A DNA stretch of 64,000 nucleotides from Paenibacillus sinensis (GTDB lineage: Bacteria; Bacillota; Bacilli; Paenibacillales; Paenibacillaceae), in assembly GCF_019904155.1 (NCBI RefSeq), contig NZ_JAHCMB010000077.1:80808-144807 (forward strand), in the 5' to 3' direction. Numbering within the stretch: the first letter of the stretch is position 1; each line of letters begins with the position of its first letter. Positions 52,455-61,001 of the stretch are shown in pieces. The notes beneath the pieces were generated by a model. The model was given only the letters and a program-made list of their open reading frames with translations, made no database searches and was not told the DNA's origin. A program made the translations under genes and the position numbers.

Positions 52455-53813
52455 TTACTTCACAGCGGCCTCAATCTGGGACTGTCCCCACTTCACGGCA
52501 TCCGCAGGAGACATGCCTTTGCTCGTGATCTGCTCCAGCGTCTGCGCGATATAGTTCGGTCCGGCAACCTTGCCGATCTTGCTCGATACGCCGTCGGTGA
52601 AGCCGAACAGGGCGCCTTTGCCGGCCGCGTCGATCAGAACCTGAACCTGCGATTTGTACTTGCTGATCACCGGATCATTCCAGAAGCTGTCGGCCTTGCT
52701 GCCGTCTTCCGTTACCGGCAGGAACAGGCCGGGCTCGGCGTTGACGAAGCTGCCGTAAGTTTCGGGCTCGAACAGGTAATCGAAGAATTCGGTAATGGCT
52801 TCCTTCTTCTTGGCGTCGTCCGTCAGAACCATAATGCCGTTGGAGTAGTAGATGCTGCCCTCTTCCCCGCCGTCTGCGACCGGCATCGGCACGACGCCAA
52901 GATCGCTGGCCGGGCGGCCGGATTCGGATTCGAAGGTGGAGAGATATTGGCCTTTCTCAATCGCCATGGCTGCGGTTCCGGCGTTGAACTGCGCCTGCGG
53001 CTCGCCCCATGTATACGTATTGCTGTCCGGCGGAGAGAATTTCAGCAGATCGCTGTACATCTGGTAAGCCTTGACCGTCTTCTCGTTGTCGAAGGTGACT
53101 TTGTTGTCGCCGCTCAGAATGCTCTTGGCTCCGGCGGTGATCATGAAGCTGTACAGCACCTGATCCGTCGCCATCGATTTCGAAGCCGGCAGTGCAATGC
53201 CGTAAGTGCTGTCCTTGGTCAGCTTCTCGGCATCCTGCTTCAGCTCATCCCAGGTCTTGGGCGGCTGGAGTCCGGCTGCGCTGAACAGATCGGCGCGGTA
53301 CCAGAGCGCTTGAACCATTCCGAACACCGGTACGGCCCAGGTATGATCCTCATATTGGTACGGTGCGAGCGAGGACTGGGAGAATTTGTGTTTCTCGTTC
53401 AGGGAAGCCACGATGTCGTCAACCGGCTGCACGACGCCAAGCTCCTTGATCAAGGTAGTGTAATCGGGAATGGTGAACAGCAGATCGGGTCCGTTGCCGG
53501 CCTGGATGGCGGCGGGGAATTTCGAATAGGCGTCATCCCAGCTCTGAACCTGGGGCGTGATCTTGATGTCGGGATGGGAGGCGTTGAATTTATCGATGAT
53601 CTCCTTGAACCGGGCTACCCGGTTGGGCGGCTCTTCCATATGCCACAGTGTCAGCTCTGTCACGGAACCGGAGCCTCCCGATGAGGACGGGGACGCGCTG
53701 CCCGACGCTCCGGTGCTGCTATCATTTCCGCCGGAGGAACACGCCGACAGAATCGCGGTAAGCGAGGTTGTCATTGCAATCAGTATGGCCCAGCCTTTGA
53801 ATTTCTTGTTCAT
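52455..53813 (-). CDS. Extracellular sugar-binding lipoprotein (CUT1 family)
   Basis: The 452-residue lipoprotein has a signal MNKKFKGWAILIAMTTSLTA, then the lipobox LSAC, a Ser/Gly linker and a family 1 solute-binding domain (VTELTLWHMEEPPNRVARFK; GTAAMAIEKGQYLSTF). The ligand is likely a di- or oligosaccharide or a glycoconjugate. GGGAG lies 11 bases before the ATG, and the gene begins only 3 bases after the PLP-enzyme stop, so the two are expressed together. Confidence 0.92.
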   Translation of the reverse strand: MNKKFKGWAILIAMTTSLTAILSACSSGGNDSSTGASGSASPSSSGGSGSVTELTLWHMEEPPNRVARFKEIIDKFNASHPDIKITPQVQSWDDAYSKFPAAIQAGNGPDLLFTIPDYTTLIKELGVVQPVDDIVASLNEKHKFSQSSLAPYQYEDHTWAVPVFGMVQALWYRADLFSAAGLQPPKTWDELKQDAEKLTKDSTYGIALPASKSMATDQVLYSFMITAGAKSILSGDNKVTFDNEKTVKAYQMYSDLLKFSPPDSNTYTWGEPQAQFNAGTAAMAIEKGQYLSTFESESGRPASDLGVVPMPVADGGEEGSIYYSNGIMVLTDDAKKKEAITEFFDYLFEPETYGSFVNAEPGLFLPVTEDGSKADSFWNDPVISKYKSQVQVLIDAAGKGALFGFTDGVSSKIGKVAGPNYIAQTLEQITSKGMSPADAVKWGQSQIEAAVK

Positions 53814-53816
53814 TCT

Positions 53817-55013
53817 CTACTTCACTCCCATTTCGCTGAATTTTATCGCTTCGGTCATGTCCTTGAGGCCATGTCCCGTTACAACCGCCACAGCCGTCTC
53901 TTGGCCGGATATTCTTCCTTCCCGGTACAGCGCAGCCAGTGCTGCGACCGACGCCACCGAGGAAATTTCAGCCAACACGCCTTCGCGCTCCGCCAGCAGC
54001 CTGCGGAAGGCCAGCAGCTCCCGGTCCTCCACCGCCACCGCGATGCCGCCCGATACCCGGATGGCCGACAGCGTCCTGGTTCCGTCCGCCGGATAGGTCG
54101 TCAGCGGATCGGCGATGCCCGAGGCGACGGTATGGAGGCCGCCTTCCCAGGGCGACACCTCCAGCTCGCCCCGCTCATACGCCCGGACAATCGGCGCACA
54201 GCCCGCAGCCTGCACACCGATCATTCGGGGCAGCTTCGCCGTGTAACCGGCGAGCTGCAGTTCCCGGAAGCCTTTGTAGCAGGCCCATAGCAGCGGCCCC
54301 GCCCCGATCGGGACGGCGATCCAGTCCGGCGCCGCGCCGAGAGAAGCCATAATCTCATACGCCAGCGTCTTGTTGCCCTCAATCGCATAAGGATTGAGGT
54401 AGGTCGACGTCAGGTTGAACGCCCCCCGCAGCTTCGCCTCCTCGCCTGCCGCTCTGTAGGCGTCGCCGAAGTGCCCTTGAACGCGCCGCAGCTTTGCTCC
54501 ATACGCGGTCATGGCGGATAGCTTCTCCGGCGGCGTACTCTCCGGCACATAGATCGTGCAGGGGAGCCCCGCCCTGGCGGCATACGCGGCGGCAGCTACG
54601 CCGGTGTTGCCGGTCGAGGCGCACACCGCTTCGCTTAGCCCCATCTTCCTTGCCGCTGTCAGGGCAACCGCCAGCGCCCGGTCCTTGAATGCAAGCGTGG
54701 GATTGGAGGACTCCATCTTCAGAAGCAGCCTCTGTCCGCCCTCTTGCGCAAGCAGTCGGCGGGCCTCCAGCAGCGGAGTATTCCCTTCTCCCAGCGTGAC
54801 CGGCTCTGTTCCCGGCGGCACCGGCAGCAGCTCGCGGTACTTCCAGATTCCCGGCTCCGCGCGGGCCCACATCTCCGGAAAGCCGATGCGTCCGAATATT
54901 TCGCGGTAGTCATACTTCACATCCAGGCTGCCGCCGCAGCTATCGCAGAGATAGCGCGGATGATCCCGGTAGACGGCTCCGCAGCGGGTGCAGCTAAGAC
55001 TGTAGGTATGCAA
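53817..55013 (-). CDS. Threonine-synthase-like PLP-dependent enzyme with zinc ribbon
   Basis: The 398-residue protein starts with a zinc ribbon (CTRCGAVYRDHPRYLCDSCG) and then a fold-type II PLP domain: MESSNPTLAFKDRALAVALT with the Schiff-base lysine, VCASTGNTGVAAAAYAARAG for PLP phosphate, and VPIGAGPLLWACYKG. Threonine synthase makes threonine from phosphohomoserine, but close relatives deaminate or eliminate from hydroxyamino acids. I use the TTG at 55013, 5 bases after GGGGGAG; a GTG at 55046 lacks a site. Placement in a sugar-uptake operon with M20 and RidA argues against a purely biosynthetic role. Confidence 0.85.
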   Translation of the reverse strand: MHTYSLSCTRCGAVYRDHPRYLCDSCGGSLDVKYDYREIFGRIGFPEMWARAEPGIWKYRELLPVPPGTEPVTLGEGNTPLLEARRLLAQEGGQRLLLKMESSNPTLAFKDRALAVALTAARKMGLSEAVCASTGNTGVAAAAYAARAGLPCTIYVPESTPPEKLSAMTAYGAKLRRVQGHFGDAYRAAGEEAKLRGAFNLTSTYLNPYAIEGNKTLAYEIMASLGAAPDWIAVPIGAGPLLWACYKGFRELQLAGYTAKLPRMIGVQAAGCAPIVRAYERGELEVSPWEGGLHTVASGIADPLTTYPADGTRTLSAIRVSGGIAVAVEDRELLAFRRLLAEREGVLAEISSVASVAALAALYREGRISGQETAVAVVTGHGLKDMTEAIKFSEMGVK

Positions 55014-55143
55014 GACGGCTCCCCCTTCTCTTGTTGACCAAACCACTAAACTGCGTTGTTTGAGGAATTATTTGGTGGCCCTCAGTACTCGCTAAATACT
55101 CGCCGGCCTGCTTAGCCCGGCCAATCCAACGGCTGACGGCATC

Positions 55144-56349
55144 TCACACGCACAGGGCGTAAGCGGTCCTGATGTAGATCCGGCAGGCCTTTTCAAGCTG
55201 CCCCGCCTCGATATACTCCGCATCCGAGTGCGCCTCTTCGATGCGGCCCGGACCGCAGACGACCGTCTCGGGGCAGCAGGCCTGGAGCAGCGCCCCGTCG
55301 GTCCAGAATTGCAGGCCGACGGGGACGCAGGCTTCCTCCGGCTCCTCCGGGAATTCCTCCCGGTAGGCCGCCAGCAGTCCCCGGACCAGCTCGCTGCCTT
55401 GCGACGCCTGAAGCGGGCCGTGCGGGACGCCGTGGAAGTTGTCCGTCAGGCGGACGCTTCCTTCGAAGCCGGGATAGAGCCTCGCGGTCTCTGCCAGCGT
55501 AAGCTCCAGCTCCGCGAGCGCCGATTCCGCCGTCTCGCCCGGAATGAGCCGCCGCTCGAAGGCGACACGGCAGGCGGAGGGCACAATGACGGGCCTTGTG
55601 CCGCCCTCGATCATGCCGACATTCAGCGTCGGCGATCCCAGCAGGGGATGGCTTCGCCGCGCCAGCTCCGGAAGGTAATGATCCTGGAGGTACGAGATCC
55701 AGCGGGATGCGCGGTAAATGGCGTTAATCCCCTGCTCCGGCACGCTTCCATGTGCCGACAGGCCCGGGAACTCCGCCTCGTACCAAGCGACGCCCTTGTG
55801 GGCGACGCCCGTCTTGAGGCGGGTCGGCTCGCCGACGATCGCATAGTCGGCCAGGAATCCCCCGGAGGCGAGATGGCTCGCTCCGGGGCTGTACGATTCT
55901 TCGCCGGCCGTCGCAGCGAAGATCAAATCCCCGGCCAGCGGCAGCCCGCTGCGCCGAAACGCGATCAGCGCCGTCATCATCGCCGCCAGCGCTCCCTTCA
56001 TATCGACGGCGCCCCGGCCGTATATCCGCCCATCCCGCTTGCGGGCGGTGAACGGCTCCGTCATCCCGTAGGGCGGCACCGTGTCCATATGGCCGTTCAG
56101 CAGCAGCGACGGCCCTCCGCCGGTGCCGGGAAGACGGGCCACCACATTGAGGCGCCCCTCCGGGGTAGGCAGGATGTCGCTGGCTATGCCTTCTTCCTGA
56201 AGCCGTCCTGCGATGTAAGCGGCGGTCGCCTCCTCCTGCCCCGGCGCATCCTCATGGCTCTCAATGGCGACCAGCCGGGCCAGCAGCTCTTCGGTCTCTT
56301 CGGCGGAGACCAGCCCCAGGGGGGCGCCGGTCATTCCGGCCGGCCCCAT
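55144..56349 (-). CDS. M20-family deacylase/peptidase (ArgE/DapE-like)
   Basis: The roughly 401-residue zinc hydrolase has the metal motifs SLLLNGHMDTVPPYGMTEPF, GRGAVDMKGALAAM and the catalytic glutamate in TAGEESYSPGASHL, then the dimerisation domain opening after VGEPTRLKTGVAHKGVAWYE. The family removes acyl groups from amino acids or cleaves short amide bonds. Start 56349 follows GGAGG by 7 bases and overlaps the epimerase gene by 19; an ATGA overlap start at 56334 is an alternative. It is the third gene of the GntR operon and the likely amide-cleaving step. Confidence 0.9.
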   Translation of the reverse strand: MGPAGMTGAPLGLVSAEETEELLARLVAIESHEDAPGQEEATAAYIAGRLQEEGIASDILPTPEGRLNVVARLPGTGGGPSLLLNGHMDTVPPYGMTEPFTARKRDGRIYGRGAVDMKGALAAMMTALIAFRRSGLPLAGDLIFAATAGEESYSPGASHLASGGFLADYAIVGEPTRLKTGVAHKGVAWYEAEFPGLSAHGSVPEQGINAIYRASRWISYLQDHYLPELARRSHPLLGSPTLNVGMIEGGTRPVIVPSACRVAFERRLIPGETAESALAELELTLAETARLYPGFEGSVRLTDNFHGVPHGPLQASQGSELVRGLLAAYREEFPEEPEEACVPVGLQFWTDGALLQACCPETVVCGPGRIEEAHSDAEYIEAGQLEKACRIYIRTAYALCV

Positions 56350-57278
56350 CCGAATTCCTCCAGATACTCCTTCGATTCCTCGGCTACCCGGTCGAAGTCC
56401 GTCATGCTGACGCCCGACGGATCGCCGACGCCGTACAGGCCGCCGGTCTGGAAGCCTTCCCACTCGACGGAGCTATAATGCTTGTACCCGACCTCCTTCA
56501 GCGCTTCCGCCATTTCGCGGAAGTCGACGAAGCCTGCGCCGAACCAGACATGCTGCGACTGCATGATATTCGGGAACCCGACCTCATCCTTCACATGCGT
56601 AACGCGGATACGGTCGCCAAGCTTGCGGATCGCTTCCTTGATCGGCATCCTCGGCTTCACGGTCGTGTAGAACGTGCCGACATCGACGCAGGCATATACA
56701 TTGGGACGGTCGACCAGTTCGAACAGCTTCAGCATATCGTCGATGTTGTTGATCAGCGTACCCTGGATCAGCTCGATGCTGACGTCGATATTCCTAGGGG
56801 CGGCGTAATCGGCCACCTCCTGCGTCGCCGTCACTACCTGGCGCCATGCCTCCTTGCGGGTGATCAGATTATACAGAGGCGGGTCGTAATAGCCGTCGCC
56901 GATCAGCGTCACAACGGTTCCGGCGCCCATGTCGGCGGCGGCGTCGATCGCTTTTTTAAACTTGGCAATGCCGTTCTCCCGGTCAAAATAACGAGGGGTC
57001 ACGAACGTCGTATGACACCCGATCGAGGAAAAAGCCAATCCCGTCTCGTCCATCGCCTTGCGGATGCTCTTCACCTGGTCAACGTATTCATGCGGATAAA
57101 TTTCCTGAATCTTCGGATAAATGACATCAAAGCCCTCATAGCCGTAAGAAGCGATCTTCCGGATGCACCAGTCAAGCGGCTTGTCTCCCCAGGAATTCCA
57201 TGCCGGTCCGGCGATTTCCAGTCTGCCCCACGGCATGTTCGGCCAGATTTCAAACGACATCTTCAAATGATCGGTCAC
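56331..57278 (-). CDS. Sugar phosphate isomerase/epimerase (AP endonuclease 2 fold)
   Basis: The 315-residue TIM-barrel protein has DWCIRKIASYGYEGFDVIYP, VSIELIQGTLINNIDDMLKL, YACVDVGTFYTTVKPRMPIK and ITVTHVKDE-like RIRVTHVKDEVGFPNI, whose Glu, Asp, His and Glu residues form the divalent metal site of xylose-isomerase-like epimerases. The start is a GTG at 57278 behind GGGAGGG. It is the second gene of the operon, 28 bases after the GntR gene, and would act on a ketose or inosose. Confidence 0.9.
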   Translation of the reverse strand: MTDHLKMSFEIWPNMPWGRLEIAGPAWNSWGDKPLDWCIRKIASYGYEGFDVIYPKIQEIYPHEYVDQVKSIRKAMDETGLAFSSIGCHTTFVTPRYFDRENGIAKFKKAIDAAADMGAGTVVTLIGDGYYDPPLYNLITRKEAWRQVVTATQEVADYAAPRNIDVSIELIQGTLINNIDDMLKLFELVDRPNVYACVDVGTFYTTVKPRMPIKEAIRKLGDRIRVTHVKDEVGFPNIMQSQHVWFGAGFVDFREMAEALKEVGYKHYSSVEWEGFQTGGLYGVGDPSGVSMTDFDRVAEESKEYLEEFGWGRPE

Positions 57279-57306
57279 AAGCAGCCCTCCCGCGTATTAA
57301 ATAGTA

Positions 57307-58053
57307 TTAGACATTCATTTCGATCGAGAACTTGTAGCGGTCTCCCCGGTATAGCGATCTGACGTATTCCACCGGAGTGTCCCGGCCTTCCGTATAAGTA
57401 GTCCGTTCGATCAGCATCATGGCATCATGCAGTTCGATTTCCAGCATGCCCGCCTCGTCTTCACGCGCAAGCGCCACCTCGATGGTCTGCTCCGCTCTGA
57501 CGAGCTTGAGCCCGCACACATCCTCCAGCATTTGATACAGCGAAGCATTCTCCATGTTCATGCCGTACAGCGTATGCGCCAGCTCGTAGACGAGATAGGA
57601 GCGCTCCAGCGCCAGCGGCTCGCCGCTGGCGGTCCGGATGCGGAACAGCTCGATAACCTGCTGCCCTTCCCCGATTCCGAGCCGCTCGGCAATCCGGCGG
57701 CCGGCCGGAACAATCTCCATGCTCACGACCTGCGCCCCCGGAGACAGCCCCCGTCCCCGCATGTCTTCGCTGAAGTTGGTCAGCCGTGTCAGCGGCTGCT
57801 CGATCTTCGGCTTCGACACAAAAGTGCCGACGCCGCGCTGTCTGTACAGCAGCCCCTCCTGCACCAGTTCGTTGATCGCTTGCCGGACCGTGAGCCGGTT
57901 GATTTCAAATTCCTCCGCGAACTCCCTCTCGGACGGGATCAGTTCGTCCACCTTATAGGACCCGGACTGGATTTCAGTCTTGATCAATTCCTTGACCTGG
58001 TGGTACAGCGGGACAATGCTTGTCTTGTCGATTGTCCCTTTGGCAGGATTCAT
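57307..58053 (-). CDS. GntR-family repressor (HutC/UTRA subgroup)
   Basis: The 248-residue regulator has the N-terminal winged helix (PLYHQVKELIKTEIQSGSYK; PSEREFAEEFEINRLTVRQA) and a UTRA effector domain (VVSMEIVPAGRRIAERLGIG; ALERSYLVYELAHTLYG). The subgroup includes NagR/DasR, which sense phosphorylated amino sugars. AGGTGATGG precedes the ATG. It is the first gene of the twelve-gene operon and has a matching operator just upstream, so it should repress the operon until a sugar-phosphate intermediate accumulates. Confidence 0.93.
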   Translation of the reverse strand: MNPAKGTIDKTSIVPLYHQVKELIKTEIQSGSYKVDELIPSEREFAEEFEINRLTVRQAINELVQEGLLYRQRGVGTFVSKPKIEQPLTRLTNFSEDMRGRGLSPGAQVVSMEIVPAGRRIAERLGIGEGQQVIELFRIRTASGEPLALERSYLVYELAHTLYGMNMENASLYQMLEDVCGLKLVRAEQTIEVALAREDEAGMLEIELHDAMMLIERTTYTEGRDTPVEYVRSLYRGDRYKFSIEMNV

Positions 58054-58081
58054 ACCATCACCTGTTTTCTAATATTTGGGG

Positions 58082-58106
58082 TAGACAATTAGTTGTCTAT
58101 ACCAGT
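58082..58106. promoter_or_regulatory. GntR operator at the operon start
   Basis: The perfect inverted repeat TAGACAA-N4-TTGTCTA (58082-58099) overlaps, on the minus strand, ACTGGTATAGACAACT (58106-58091), which resembles the dre element of NagR/DasR. It lies just downstream of the predicted transcription start. Confidence 0.75.
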
Positions 58107-58117
58107 TGATGGTGTTA

Positions 58118-58146
58118 ATTATAGTGACGCATCTTTTAGCCGTCAA
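58118..58146 (-). promoter_or_regulatory. Consensus sigma-A promoter of the twelve-gene operon
   Basis: On the minus strand TTGACG (58146-58141) and TATAAT (58123-58118) are exactly 17 bases apart. Start is expected near 58111. Confidence 0.8.
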
Positions 58147-58283
58147 TGCTTTATTTCAAATTTTCAGTTTCGTTCGTCAGACGAAATCAGCGTATTTTCC
58201 ATATCTGCGTTATATTAATTGACATGGTGTAAGGCGAAAGTTGTTATCCGGCGGCGCAGAGGCGGATTTCCGCCTTCAATGAA

Positions 58284-58317
58284 GAAACGGCCCCTCCCTT
58301 CCGGGAGAGACCGTTCC
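58284..58317 (-). terminator. Terminator of the DUF202 gene
   Basis: On the minus strand GGAACGGTCTCTCCC-GGAA-GGGAGGGGCCGTTTC then TTCATT, 37 bases after the stop. Confidence 0.65.
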
Positions 58318-58353
58318 TTCAATATATTCCAGTTGTCGTAATCGAGAAACAAG

Positions 58354-58719
58354 CTACGCAATCAGCATCAGGATGACGAGCACAATCAGCAGCATCTCGA
58401 TCACGCTGAGACTGATGAACAGCAAACGGATCAACAAAGAGGCGGAAACAAATTGTCCCTTGTTGATCCCCTCTCTTTTGCGCAAATAATCCATGGTCGC
58501 TCCCGCCACCACTCCGCCGCCCAGCAGCACCGCCAGAATACCGGCGACCGCAGCCGTGATATGACCGACTCCGCTGTACCGGTTATCGCGGAATACAAGT
58601 CCCGCCGCCAGAAACCCAAGACCCACCAAAGCAATAGCCGTCCTAATCCAGGCCAGATAAGTCCGCTCATTCGCGAGATGCTGCTGAATATATGCCGCTT
58701 CATTCCCCTGATCTTTCAT
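58354..58719 (-). CDS. DUF202 membrane protein (YidH-like)
   Basis: The 121-residue protein has the DUF202 signature HLANERTYLAWIRTAIALVG and three membrane helices (about residues 26-44, 52-72 and 98-120). No function is established. AGGAGG lies 7 bases before the ATG at 58719. It stands alone between the GntR operon promoter and a MarR gene, each separated by a terminator. Confidence 0.9.
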   Translation of the reverse strand: MKDQGNEAAYIQQHLANERTYLAWIRTAIALVGLGFLAAGLVFRDNRYSGVGHITAAVAGILAVLLGGGVVAGATMDYLRKREGINKGQFVSASLLIRLLFISLSVIEMLLIVLVILMLIA

Positions 58720-58741
58720 TCCGTTAACCTCCTGAAATGTT

Positions 58742-58781
58742 AAAACCCTTAACCCATCAGCACATTGATGGATCAAGGGCT
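58742..58781 (-). terminator. Terminator of the downstream MarR gene
   Basis: On the minus strand AAGCCCTTGATCCATCA-N6-TGATGGGTTAAGGG is followed by TTTT. Confidence 0.8.
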
Positions 58782-58815
58782 TATCTATCGCGCCGCCGAT
58801 CCTTGCGCATCCAGG

Positions 58816-59262
58816 TTAAGAACCGGCATCGGCGTTCTTGGCATTCAACAGCGCACGCAGCGTCTGCTCAAGCTCCCGGACAGGCAGCGACTCCAGCAGC
58901 ACGGACTGGAATGTTCCATAGGCGCGGTCCACCTTCTCCTGTCCGAGCGGCGTCAGCGAGGTGTAGATGCTCCGGCGGTCAGCCTCGCAAATATGCCGCT
59001 GAAGCGCGCCGCAGCCTTTGGCTTCAAACCGGCTGACCAGCCGGGACATCGCGCTCTGGCTGAGGCCCACCATGGACTCCAGCTGCTGCAGGCGCAATTT
59101 TTTGCCCGGAGCTTCCGACAAGAACAGCAGCATATAAAATTCCTTCAGGGACATCTGATGCTTCTCCTGCAGCGCCTGCTCCAGCTTTCCAGCCGTGTTC
59201 GCCTGCATATGCGTCAGGTTCAGCCAGCCGGCCACAAGGCCACCGTATTCTGCCATATCCAT
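58816..59262 (-). CDS. MarR-family transcriptional regulator
   Basis: The 148-residue regulator has MSLKEFYMLLFLSEAPGKKL, the recognition helix LSQSAMSRLVSRFEAKGCGA and the wing CEADRRSIYTSLTPLGQEKV. AAAGGG precedes the ATG at 59262; the frame to 59352 has no site. It is monocistronic, with a terminator after it and a TATAAT box near 59420. The target genes are not evident; cysteines near residues 86 and 93 could sense oxidants. Confidence 0.9.
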   Translation of the reverse strand: MDMAEYGGLVAGWLNLTHMQANTAGKLEQALQEKHQMSLKEFYMLLFLSEAPGKKLRLQQLESMVGLSQSAMSRLVSRFEAKGCGALQRHICEADRRSIYTSLTPLGQEKVDRAYGTFQSVLLESLPVRELEQTLRALLNAKNADAGS

Positions 59263-59532
59263 AGTGTAAGTTCCCTTTCGTCTATCCTGAAAATAACTGC
59301 GCCCTCCAAAGCGGGCCCGGTTATGATAACATTCACTCGGGCAAGCCGCCATCGGACCATCCCGGCCTATTTATCATGGATGGCGCCGCGAAATGCGGCC
59401 TGATATCCAAGGCTGCTTATATTATATCATCCGTTCCTTTTTTGCACACCGCCCGGACAGCGGCCCATGGCCGGATGCCTGCCTGGAGCCTGGACGCTTG
59501 TCTGGAGCCTGTACGCTTATCGGCAGACTATT

Positions 59533-60852
59533 TTATTTCCCCTTGTTCTTGCTGAGAACCTTGACCGTGCCCAATGTGGCGCCCCCGGGAATGCGGAGGA
59601 TGGCGCTCTTGGACGTTCCGATCCGCTGCGAGGTGTAAATGCCGGTATGCCCCGAGAACAGATAGCTGACCAGGCAGGCAATGAACATATAGATCGCGGC
59701 TTCCGAGCCGAACAGCTCAATGCCCATCAGGAAGCAGGCGATCGGCGTGTTAGCCGCTCCGCAGAATACAGCGATGAAGCCGAGTCCGGCAAGAAACGGC
59801 GCATACAGATGCAGGAAGCCGGACAGCGCATTGCCGAGCGTAGCTCCGATCGCGAACAGCGGCGTTACCTCGCCCCCCTGAAAGCCCGCCCCCAGCGTCA
59901 AGGAAGTGAACACCAGCTTGCCCAGAAAGGCAAACGGTGAAACCAGCTCCGTGAAAGACTGCTGGATCAACGGAATGCCAAGCCCCAGATAGTCCCGGGT
60001 TCCGACGATGTACACAAGCGCAATCACCACAAGTCCGCCGACCGCGCTCTTGAGCATGGGGTTCTTGAACAGCTTTGTATACCAGCGTTTGAGCGCATGG
60101 GTCAGTTCGCTGAACAGCGTGCTGGCCAGCCCGAACAGAACCGAAGCGATCACAACTTTGAGGACGACCGCAGCCGTCAGAGCCGGAACTGCGCCGATAT
60201 GGTAGTGGATATGGGAGACGCCCCAGAACCGGGTCGTCACGAGATTGCCGATAAAGCTGGCGACGAACGCGGGAATCAGCGCCTCATGCGAGATCAGCCC
60301 GATCGCCAGCACCTCAAGCCCGAACACCGTGCCCGCCAGAGGCGTTCCGAAGATGGAGCCGAAGCCGCCGCTGATGCCGCAGATCAGCAGAATCCGGCGG
60401 TCAGCCGCGCTGACGCGCAGCGCTCTGCCGAACCATTCGGCAAGACTGCCGCCCATCTGCACCGCCGTCCCTTCGCGGCCGGCCGACCCGCCGAACAGAT
60501 GCGTTACCAGTGTGCCGAACAGCACGAGCGGAGCCATGCGCAGCGGAATCGTCTCATTCCCGTTGTTGATCTGCTCCAGAATCAGATTATTGCCCTTGCC
60601 GCTGCTGCCGCCGAATTTCATATAGAGATAACTGACCAGCGCGCCGCCCAGAGGCAGCAGGAACAGCAGCCAGGGATGATCCAGGCGGACACCCGTCACA
60701 TAATCCAGACTTTCCAGAAATAACGCCGAGGCGGTCCCGGCCAGAATGCCCACTCCCCCGCCCAGCAGCGTCCATTTGAGCAGCGTGCCGAGCAGCGCCG
60801 CATATACCCATCTGCCGGCCAAAGCCTCCCATTTCTCTCTCCACATCTTCAT
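59533..60852 (-). CDS. CLC-F type fluoride/proton antiporter
   Basis: The 439-residue protein is a CLC transporter of the fluoride-specific clade. In place of GSGIP it has GSSGKGNNLILEQIN (residues 82-96), and the gating glutamate E127 is in GSAGREGTAVQMG, with Thr where chloride channels have Pro. Both are diagnostic of CLC-F. It expels toxic fluoride using the proton gradient. The start is the ATG at 60852, 11 bases after GAAAGG; the open frame continues to 60966, but that part is the riboswitch leader. Its control by a fluoride riboswitch confirms the role. Confidence 0.95.
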   Translation of the reverse strand: MKMWREKWEALAGRWVYAALLGTLLKWTLLGGGVGILAGTASALFLESLDYVTGVRLDHPWLLFLLPLGGALVSYLYMKFGGSSGKGNNLILEQINNGNETIPLRMAPLVLFGTLVTHLFGGSAGREGTAVQMGGSLAEWFGRALRVSAADRRILLICGISGGFGSIFGTPLAGTVFGLEVLAIGLISHEALIPAFVASFIGNLVTTRFWGVSHIHYHIGAVPALTAAVVLKVVIASVLFGLASTLFSELTHALKRWYTKLFKNPMLKSAVGGLVVIALVYIVGTRDYLGLGIPLIQQSFTELVSPFAFLGKLVFTSLTLGAGFQGGEVTPLFAIGATLGNALSGFLHLYAPFLAGLGFIAVFCGAANTPIACFLMGIELFGSEAAIYMFIACLVSYLFSGHTGIYTSQRIGTSKSAILRIPGGATLGTVKVLSKNKGK

Positions 60853-60894
60853 CCTCTGTACGTCCTTTCTTCCGCAGGCTGCCCCCATAATAAA

Positions 60895-60933
60895 ACAGAC
60901 TCCTACCAGGGAATGAAATCCACTGGTAGGAGT
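60895..60933 (-). terminator. Riboswitch expression-platform terminator
   Basis: On the minus strand ACTCCTACCAG pairs with CTGGTAGGAGT around 13 bases, then CTGTTTTATT. The 5' arm is the CTCCTAC segment of the aptamer, so fluoride binding and termination exclude each other. Confidence 0.9.
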
Positions 60934-60972
60934 CATCAGCCTTGCGGCGGTTATGGCGAACTCCATCGCCTT
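60924..60972 (-). ncRNA. Fluoride riboswitch (crcB RNA motif)
   Basis: The minus strand reads GGCGATGGAGTTCGCC, then ATAACCGCCGCAAGGCTGAT, then GACTCCTAC. This matches the fluoride aptamer: the GGCGAUGG...UUCGCC stem-loop, the conserved AACnGC segment, and UGAUG-CUCCUAC that completes the pseudoknot. It lies between a consensus promoter and the clcF gene. Confidence 0.95.
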
Positions 60973-61001
60973 TCATCAGCCCGGTCACTTGCGTCAGACC
61001 G

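Noticed and set aside
60853..60966. N-terminal extension of the fluoride exporter gene
   Set aside because: The region is the fluoride aptamer and terminator; a ribosome binding site precedes the ATG at 60852.
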